13,706 bases of DNA from contig JAEZGT010000368.1 of assembly GCA_023416875.1 (NCBI GenBank), positions 1-13,706 on the forward strand, given 5' to 3'. The translations under genes were made by a program, and so were the position numbers. Below, piece by piece: positions 7,482-12,054 of this stretch. Below the pieces are notes generated by a model. The model did not search any database, was not told the DNA's origin, and saw nothing but the letters and a program-made list of their open reading frames with translations. Position 1 is the stretch's first letter. The number at the start of each line of letters is the position of its first letter. The stretch comes from Pseudomonadota bacterium. GTDB taxonomy: Bacteria; Pseudomonadota; Gammaproteobacteria; Pseudomonadales; Cellvibrionaceae.

Positions 7482-7541
7482 TTTTATTAGAAAGCGTTTT
7501 GTTAGAAAGCGTTTTATTACAAAGCCTTTTATTAGATACAC
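7482..7541. repeat. Four tandem 15-bp repeats upstream of the CBS gene
   Basis: Four direct copies with exact 15-bp period: TTTTATTAGAAAGCG (7482-7496), TTTTGTTAGAAAGCG (7497-7511), TTTTATTACAAAGCC (7512-7526) and TTTTATTAGATACAC (7527-7541). Copies 1 and 2 differ at one base, copy 3 at two from copy 1, and copy 4 is degenerate in its last third. They start about 43 nt upstream of the CBS start codon and directly behind a candidate -10. They could be binding sites for a regulator, or a slippage-type expansion in AT-rich DNA. Confidence 0.85.
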
Positions 7542-7604
7542 GCTTGTTTATAACGCGAGCGCCTGTTGAATAACATTCGCTCTTATTTTTAAAACGTGCT
7601 TATT

Positions 7605-7626
7605 TAAAAGGCGCTGGAAAGCGCCT
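7605..7626 (-). terminator. Intrinsic terminator of the hemerythrin-DUF2934 pair
   Basis: On the - strand the stem AGGCGCT / AGCGCCT (complement of 7609-7626, loop TTCC) is followed by TTTTAAATAA. It begins 37 nt after the DUF2934 stop codon, in the right place and orientation to end that transcript before the CBS promoter region. Confidence 0.7.
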
Positions 7627-7663
7627 ATAGGTTTATCTCAACCGTATTTAAGAATGAAGCAAT

Positions 7664-8116
7664 TTACACCAGGATGTTTTCTGTTGATTTACGTTTGCCG
7701 GTTTTGCGAGTAGTTGCAGCGGCATCCTGGCTGGCAAGAGCATCAGTTTGGCTGGCAGGGGAATCAGCGCTCTTGCCTTTGGCACTTTTACGCTTGCCGC
7801 CTTTAGTGGTTGGCAGCTGGGTGTCCAACGGCTGCTGCGGTGTATTGACACCTTCCGCTTCCATGGCGGTTTGAGTTATCTCATCAACGAAAGGATTATT
7901 TTGCGCGCCGTATTGACGCTCATCCTGGATGAGACTTTCTGAGGCGATGGTTTCGCCTAGAAAACTCTCGCCTGTGGTAGAAGCTCCCTGTTGTAGGCCG
8001 GCTTGTTCCAGCGCCATCTGCCAATGGCGCTCTGCCTGTCCAGGAGGGCAACCCTCTGCTTCCCATATTTGATACGCGAGTTCGCGCAGGTTGTGTTCGT
8101 TAATGCCAGTGTTCAT
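7664..8116 (-). CDS. DUF2934 domain protein with Lys-rich tail
   Basis: A 150-residue protein. Residues about 8-45 match DUF2934, a short helical motif with the pattern RELAYQIWEAEGCPPGQAER followed by HW. The domain recurs in small proteins of proteobacterial stress and trehalose/glycogen clusters and has no known activity. The remaining two thirds is low-complexity and probably disordered. It ends in a basic region with two similar clusters (KGGKRKSAKGK at about 105-115 and KTGKRKS at about 137-143), reminiscent of histone-H1-like tails and compatible with nucleic-acid binding, which is inference only. GAGG (complement of 8126-8129) lies 9 nt before the ATG. It starts 33 nt after the hemerythrin stop codon and is followed by its own terminator, so the two form a two-gene operon. 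Confidence 0.85.
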   Translation of the reverse strand: MNTGINEHNLRELAYQIWEAEGCPPGQAERHWQMALEQAGLQQGASTTGESFLGETIASESLIQDERQYGAQNNPFVDEITQTAMEAEGVNTPQQPLDTQLPTTKGGKRKSAKGKSADSPASQTDALASQDAAATTRKTGKRKSTENILV

Positions 8117-8149
8117 TTTCGTTAGCCTCTGATGGTTCGGCGAACCGGA

Positions 8150-8644
8150 TTATTGCAAAGCGGCTTTGAGTTCCTCTTTGCGCTGCTGTAGTTGTGCCCC
8201 AAGTTCAATGAGGTCCAGCTTGCTCTCTTTGACTTTCGGAAACAATTCGTTTTGTTCTTCTTTGACGTGGTGCTTTACATACTCTGACAATACTTTGACC
8301 TTCGCGTCATAAAGTTCTTTGTCATCAGCAATGTTTTCATTCAGAAGCTGAGCGATCAAATATTTTAATGTCTGGTGCTCAACCACTGCTTCGGGTATCA
8401 GATCATGGTCCTTCAACGCTTTTTTGGCGGCGGGATAAAAAATCTCTTCCTCGATCTGCGCGTGAACCGTTAACTCCTCGCAAATTTGTTGCACCAATGC
8501 CTTTTTTTGGTTCACGGTTTTGGCATTTTCATACTCATCAAAAAGTTCATTTACTAATTTGTGGTCAGCACGCAGAAGAGATGTCGCTTCCTGGGCTTTG
8601 CTGCTTTTGGTGACAGTATTTGATGTTTTTGCCGTGGCTACCAT
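8150..8644 (-). CDS. Hemerythrin HHE cation-binding domain protein
   Basis: A 164-residue all-helical protein of the hemerythrin HHE family. The di-iron ligand pattern is intact: His28 (RADHKLV), His61 and Glu65 (HAQIEEEIFYP), His90 (VEHQTL), and His126 with Glu130 (HHVKEEQNELFP). The N-terminal 20 residues are a Thr/Ser/Lys-rich disordered extension, and the C-terminus is a charged coiled-coil-like helix (about 137-162). Such proteins bind O2 or NO, or protect against peroxide and nitrosative stress; which applies here cannot be read. No signal peptide, so cytoplasmic. AGGA (complement of 8653-8656) lies 8 nt before the ATG. It is the first gene of a pair with the DUF2934 gene. A small hairpin, GGTTC-GGC-GAACC at 8134-8146, lies between the two genes. 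Confidence 0.92.
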   Translation of the reverse strand: MVATAKTSNTVTKSSKAQEATSLLRADHKLVNELFDEYENAKTVNQKKALVQQICEELTVHAQIEEEIFYPAAKKALKDHDLIPEAVVEHQTLKYLIAQLLNENIADDKELYDAKVKVLSEYVKHHVKEEQNELFPKVKESKLDLIELGAQLQQRKEELKAALQ

Positions 8645-8965
8645 AACGATATTCCTATGCTGGAGTTGGCTTTATGTGTGTGAGCAAAAATTATTCTTTT
8701 TATATTTATGCCTCTGTTCGTTAACCAACACACCCCGACCTAACAATTGAGTAGAGTTGCGTTAACGCCTCTAAGACCGCACGGTAGTTAGAAAGCATAT
8801 TTTGCTGGTCTTTCTTAAGGAAAGCGGTGTTTCTTAGTGGACCTGGACAGGCCGTTAACGCGGGCAGGGCTAGAGTGATTTCCGGCTGATCCGCCGGGCA
8901 TGGAAAGGTCAATTTGCCGGCTCTTAATTAGGTAATACAAAATTCTTCAGAGTGAGGATTTCGAG
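8645..8965. other. 321-bp non-coding region between divergent stress genes
   Basis: This region separates the hemerythrin gene (-) from the KGG-repeat gene (+) and must hold both promoters. I see no convincing gene in it. It contains three GTTAAC hexamers (8720-8725, 8761-8766 within the palindrome GCGTTAACGC at 8759-8768, and 8854-8859 within CGTTAACG). There is also an inverted repeat CTTTC-TTAAG-GAAAG (8810-8824), two TTTCTTA copies (8811-8817, 8830-8836), and one TTAGAAAGC (8788-8796) that is also in the repeats upstream of the CBS gene. No strong sigma-70 promoter stands out on the + strand. Confidence 0.6.
8699..8728 (-). promoter_or_regulatory. Weak candidate promoter for the hemerythrin gene
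   Basis: On the - strand TTGGTT (complement of 8723-8728) and TATAAA (complement of 8699-8704) are 18 bp apart, and the -10 ends about 54 nt before the hemerythrin ATG. The -35 matches only three consensus bases. The site is also AT-rich, so the match may be chance. Confidence 0.25.
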
Positions 8966-9382
8966 ATGAAACAGCATAGCGATCGAGACGATTATCAAGC
9001 TGACAAAGATACTCAGCAGGAGGCACAACAGCCGACGGCGCAACAGGCCTCTGCTGAGGGTGCAACTCAACAAAAACGTGGCGGTGGCCGTGGTTTTGCC
9101 GCTGATCCGGCGCGCGCTGCGGAAGCTGGTCGCAAAGGCGGACAAGTTAGCAGCGGCAACTTTAAATTTAATCCTGCCCGCGCTGCGGAAGCTGGTCGCA
9201 AAGGTGGCCAGCACAGCGGCGGAAATTTTAAAAATGATCCTAAGCGTGCCGCAGAAGCTGGTCGTAAGGGTGGTCACGAAAGTGGCGGTAATTTCCGTAA
9301 TAATCCTGAGCGTGCTGCAGAAGCTGGCCGCAAAGGTGGTCGCGCCAGCCACAGTAGCTCAGGTGCAAGCGCTTCACCTTAA
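8966..9382 (+). CDS. KGG-repeat stress protein (GsiB-like)
   Basis: A 138-residue hydrophilic protein. Residues 1-40 are a Gln/Asp-rich disordered leader. Residues 43-129 hold four copies of a 22-residue unit with the core PxRAAEAGRKGG (conserved Pro at 48, 70, 92 and 114), the KGG motif of stress-induced acidophilic repeat proteins such as Bacillus GsiB and E. coli YciG. A short Ser-rich tail follows. The protein has no Cys or Trp, is very rich in Gly/Ala/Arg/Lys, and is expected to be soluble and largely disordered. The family is induced by general stress, desiccation or stationary phase, with hydrophilin-like protection as the usual guess. A good GAGGA (8954-8958) lies 7 nt before the ATG. 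It is the only + strand gene in the right half and is followed by its own terminator. Confidence 0.92.
   Translation: MKQHSDRDDYQADKDTQQEAQQPTAQQASAEGATQQKRGGGRGFAADPARAAEAGRKGGQVSSGNFKFNPARAAEAGRKGGQHSGGNFKNDPKRAAEAGRKGGHESGGNFRNNPERAAEAGRKGGRASHSSSGASASP
9092..9355 (+). repeat. Four 66-bp in-frame repeats within the KGG gene
   Basis: Exact 66-bp period, four copies, encoding residues 43-130. The 30-bp core for RAAEAGRKGG differs at only two third-codon positions between copies 1 and 2. Copies 3 and 4 have more synonymous changes (for example CGT for CGC, GCA for GCG). This points to a recent duplication of one unit and makes the array prone to copy-number change by recombination. Confidence 0.9.
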
Positions 9383-9384
9383 TA

Positions 9385-9401
9385 GATAACTGCTTGTTAT
9401 C
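9385..9401 (+). other. Small inverted repeat ahead of the KGG terminator
   Basis: GATAAC (9385-9390) and GTTATC (9396-9401) form a perfect 6-bp stem with a 5-nt loop, starting 2 nt after the KGG stop codon and 8 nt before the main terminator stem. It could stabilise the mRNA 3' end, but it is AT-rich and weak. Confidence 0.4.
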
Positions 9402-9408
9402 AATGATT

Positions 9409-9428
9409 AGGGGCTTAGGCCCCTTTTT
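9409..9428 (+). terminator. Intrinsic terminator of the KGG gene
   Basis: The stem AGGGGC (9409-9414) and GCCCCT (9419-9424), loop TTAG, is followed by a run of five Ts (9424-9428). It lies 27 nt after the KGG stop codon. It is a textbook rho-independent terminator on the + strand. Confidence 0.9.
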
Positions 9429-9480
9429 CATTTTCTGCAACCAGAAAATTATTGCTAAATGATCTGAAATCGACGATCAA

Positions 9481-9511
9481 AAAAATCGCCCCGAAGAAGG
9501 GGCGATTTTTT
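9481..9511 (-). terminator. Bidirectional terminator after glgX
   Basis: The stem ATCGCCCC (9485-9492) and GGGGCGAT (9499-9506), loop GAAGAA, is flanked by A5 before and T5 after, so it has a U-tract on both strands. It starts about 19 nt after the glgX stop codon. It would end the treY-glgX transcript and also stop any read-through from the KGG gene. Confidence 0.92.
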
Positions 9512-9529
9512 ATTTTACGATTTATTATT

Positions 9530-11683
9530 TTAAGCTACTTCATCAAGGCTTTTATTTTCCAGTTTGAATAACATCAAACTGCGGTCCGGCACAGTGTACT
9601 CGCTGCCGAATTCCAATAGTTCCTCTTCCTCTGCCAATTCGGGCCGACTGGTGTCGATCAGACAGCTCCACGCATCTCCTTGTGCGACGTCCGGCAAAAT
9701 AAACGGAATGGGATCGGCATGCGCATTAATAATCAATAATAGCGTTTCATCGCCACCCGTTTTATGAATACCGGTGGGTTGTGCGCGACCGTCCATTAAC
9801 ATGCCCAGACACGCACGGCCACCATCTCGCCATTTATCATCATTCATGGGGCCGTCCGGTGCGAGCCAAGTAACATCGGTCACTCCCAGCTCTTCGTTAT
9901 AGTCGCCAACCAGAAAACGCCCGCGCCGCAAAATGGGATAGCTTTTACGCAGATGAATCAAACGTTGCGTAAAAGTAAACATGCGTTCGGCGGCTTCATC
10001 CAGCTCCCATTTCAGCCAGGTCAATGTATTGTCTTGGCAATAGGTATTGTTATTGCCTTCCTGGCTGTGACAAAACTCGTCACCGGAGAGCACCATGGGA
10101 GTACCTTGGGAAAATAACAGCGTTGCCATCAGATTACGCATTTGGCGCTGACGCAATTCAATAATGTTGGGATCGTCCGTGGGACCTTCGGCGCCGTAAT
10201 TGTAAGACAGGTTGTCGTTTGTCCCGTCCTTATTATCTTCGCCGTTGGCATCATTGTGCTTACCGTTGTAGCTCACGAGATCATGTAAAGTGAAACCGTC
10301 GTGAGCGGTAATAAAGTTCACGCTGGCCCATGGACGGCGACCGCGGTGGTTAAAAATGTCGCCTGATCCGGTTAGCCGTGTAGCCAGTTCAGCTAATTGA
10401 CCGTGATCGCCGCGCCAAAAACTGCGCACATTATTGCGATAACGATCGTTCCATTCCAGCCAGCCAGAGGGAAATGCACCCACCTGATAGCCGCCCCAGC
10501 CACAGTCCCACGGTTCGGCAATTAATTTTTTCTGACTTAATGTGGGATCCTGCAAACACGCCAAATGAAATCCGTGGCGTTCATTAAAGCCGGTTTCCTC
10601 GCGCGCGAGAATAGTGCCCAAGTCAAAACGGAAGCCGTCGACGCCCATATCCGTAGACCAATAACGCAGAGAATCCGTCACCAAACGTAAAACACAAGGG
10701 TGGCTTAAATCCAAGGTATTACCGGTACCGGAGTCGTTGACGTAATAGCGCGGATTGTCCGGCATTAAACGGTAATAAGTGGAGTTGTCGATACCGCGCA
10801 TGGACAGAGTGGGACCTAATTCGTTGCCCTCGGCAGTGTGGTTGTACACCACGTCCAAAATCAATTCGATGCCTGCGGCGTGTAGGCGGGCAGCCATTTC
10901 CTTAAATTCATTTAAATGGCCGCGTGCAAGATACGGCGTATGCGGAGCAAAAAATGCGAGAGTGTTGTAGCCCCAGTAATTGGTTAAGCCTTTGTCCAAC
11001 AAATGTTTATCATTGACAAAAGCGTGGATCGGCATTAATTCAATACTGGTAATGCCCAGAGACTGCAAATGTTCGATCGTCGCCGGATGTGCAATTCCCG
11101 CAAAGGTGCCGCGATATTCGTCCGGCACGCCCGGATGCAACATGGTTAATCCGCGCACGTGGCTTTCATAAATAATGGTTTGATCCGAGGGCACTTGAAT
11201 CGAGCGGTGATCACCCCAGGTAAACGCATGATCAATAACGCGGGCCTTGGGAATATAAGCGGCGCTGTCGCGATCATCGAAACTCAGGTCACCATCCGGG
11301 GAGCCGATGGTGTAGCCAAACAACGCGTCATTCCATTTTAAGGAGCCAACCAATTCTTTGGCGTAAGGGTCGATCAATAACTTATTCGGATTAAACCGGT
11401 GTCCAGCTTCCGGCTCGTAGGGACCGTGAACACGATAGCCATAAACTTGCCCGGCATGAACATCCGGCAAATAACCATGCCAGATTTCATTGGTGTATTC
11501 CGGCAGTTCTATTCGTTCCAGCTCCACCTCGCCGGTGCTGTCAAATAAACACAGCTCCACTTTGGTGGCGTGGCGGGAGAAAAGCGCAAAATTCACGCCC
11601 AAGCCATCCCAAGTTGCACCGAGGGGAAAGGGGCGGCCTTCTGTAATGCGAGAGCGGGTCATAATTTCTGGGGCTTTGGCCAT
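9530..11683 (-). CDS. glgX: Glycogen debranching enzyme GlgX (isoamylase type)
   Basis: A 717-residue GH13 debranching enzyme that hydrolyses alpha-1,6 branches of glycogen or limit dextrin in the cytosol. Residues about 10-110 form a CBM48 domain (FPLGATWDGLGVNFALFS). The catalytic barrel follows with region I DVVYNH (277-282), nucleophile Asp354 (GFRFDLG), acid/base Glu390 (LIAEPWDCG) and transition-state Asp462 (TAHDGFTLHD). The C-terminal beta-domain runs from about 600. All three catalytic acids are present and the length is typical. AGGAG (complement of 11689-11693) lies 5 nt before the ATG. It is the last gene of the operon treY, proline-rich protein, glgX, and is closed by a strong terminator. 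With TreY it would supply linear maltooligosaccharides for trehalose synthesis. A stem-loop precedes its Shine-Dalgarno. Confidence 0.96.
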   Translation of the reverse strand: MAKAPEIMTRSRITEGRPFPLGATWDGLGVNFALFSRHATKVELCLFDSTGEVELERIELPEYTNEIWHGYLPDVHAGQVYGYRVHGPYEPEAGHRFNPNKLLIDPYAKELVGSLKWNDALFGYTIGSPDGDLSFDDRDSAAYIPKARVIDHAFTWGDHRSIQVPSDQTIIYESHVRGLTMLHPGVPDEYRGTFAGIAHPATIEHLQSLGITSIELMPIHAFVNDKHLLDKGLTNYWGYNTLAFFAPHTPYLARGHLNEFKEMAARLHAAGIELILDVVYNHTAEGNELGPTLSMRGIDNSTYYRLMPDNPRYYVNDSGTGNTLDLSHPCVLRLVTDSLRYWSTDMGVDGFRFDLGTILAREETGFNERHGFHLACLQDPTLSQKKLIAEPWDCGWGGYQVGAFPSGWLEWNDRYRNNVRSFWRGDHGQLAELATRLTGSGDIFNHRGRRPWASVNFITAHDGFTLHDLVSYNGKHNDANGEDNKDGTNDNLSYNYGAEGPTDDPNIIELRQRQMRNLMATLLFSQGTPMVLSGDEFCHSQEGNNNTYCQDNTLTWLKWELDEAAERMFTFTQRLIHLRKSYPILRRGRFLVGDYNEELGVTDVTWLAPDGPMNDDKWRDGGRACLGMLMDGRAQPTGIHKTGGDETLLLIINAHADPIPFILPDVAQGDAWSCLIDTSRPELAEEEELLEFGSEYTVPDRSLMLFKLENKSLDEVA

Positions 11684-11704
11684 ACAAACTCCTGACAGAT
11701 TGTT

Positions 11705-11730
11705 CCGCCTGCGCCTTCCTGCGCACGCGG
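11705..11730 (-). promoter_or_regulatory. Stem-loop in the glgX leader
   Basis: CCGC and TGCGC (11705-11714) pair with GCGCA and GCGG (11721-11730), giving nine base pairs with one internal mismatch (11709/11726) and a 6-nt loop that reads AGGAAG on the - strand. It ends about 11 nt upstream of the glgX Shine-Dalgarno, inside the 119-bp gap after the proline-rich gene. It has no U-tract, so it is not a standard terminator; mRNA processing or differential stability within the operon is more likely. Confidence 0.5.
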
Positions 11731-11802
11731 AGAATCATTAGTTAATCAATCAATAATCGGTGGTGACCCATCCATCGGCTCCATAATTTTTTCTAAAACA
11801 AT

Positions 11803-12033
11803 TTATTCCCGTGGTGGCTCAATTTCCGGAATCGGTTGCTGGCCGGGTGGCGCCTGGCGTCCTGGTACCGGAATTTCCACCGGATCCTGGTTGGGCACAG
11901 GGTCGGGAATTTCCGTCGGATCTGGAATATCGATCGGTGTGGGATATTCCGGTGGCGTCTCCTGTGGATTGCCATTCACGGACACAATAGCGCCCTCGAG
12001 CCAGACGGATTGGAAAGTTGTCGCAATGTTCAT
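11803..12033 (-). CDS. Small proline-rich protein between treY and glgX
   Basis: A 76-residue protein that I do not recognise as a named family. Residues 1-25 look like ordinary sequence (NIATTFQSVWLEGAIVSVN). Residues about 27-76 are a Pro/Asp/Glu/Ile-rich string with recurring IPDP, EIP and PVP units and about one third proline, expected to form extended polyproline-type structure. There is no signal peptide, membrane segment or Cys. The start is ATG 12033, 6 nt from GAGGAG (complement of 12040-12045); a GTG at 12036 would be too close. It begins 21 nt after the treY stop codon with a strong ribosome binding site, so it is very probably a real gene co-transcribed with treY and glgX. A scaffold or linker role with the sugar enzymes is possible but only inferred from position. 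Confidence 0.7.
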   Translation of the reverse strand: MNIATTFQSVWLEGAIVSVNGNPQETPPEYPTPIDIPDPTEIPDPVPNQDPVEIPVPGRQAPPGQQPIPEIEPPRE

Positions 12034-12039
12034 CACAGT

Positions 12040-12045
12040 CTCCTC
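12040..12045 (-). promoter_or_regulatory. Ribosome binding site of the proline-rich gene
   Basis: GAGGAG on the - strand lies between the treY stop codon and the small gene. It gives 6-nt spacing to ATG 12033 but only 3 nt to GTG 12036, which decides the start. It is the best argument that this low-complexity reading frame is translated. Confidence 0.75.
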
Positions 12046-12054
12046 AGTTGATTG

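Noticed and set aside
7482..7541. CRISPR-like array
   Set aside because: The 15-bp units are contiguous with no spacers and no cas gene is nearby; they are simple tandem repeats.
8721..8912. Possible 63-residue protein on the - strand in the region between the hemerythrin and KGG genes
   Set aside because: It would need a TTG start with no ribosome binding site, has no recognisable motif, and lies over the palindromes and putative promoters of two divergent genes.
8924..9352. 142-residue Ala/Thr-rich hydrophobic frame on the - strand opposite the KGG gene
   Set aside because: It is the antisense shadow of the 66-bp repeats, with the repetitive composition forced by them; the + strand frame has a clear start, Shine-Dalgarno and family match.
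11763..11790. Very short frame in the gap before glgX on the - strand (MEPMDGSPPIID)
   Set aside because: Only 12 codons without a ribosome binding site; no support beyond chance.
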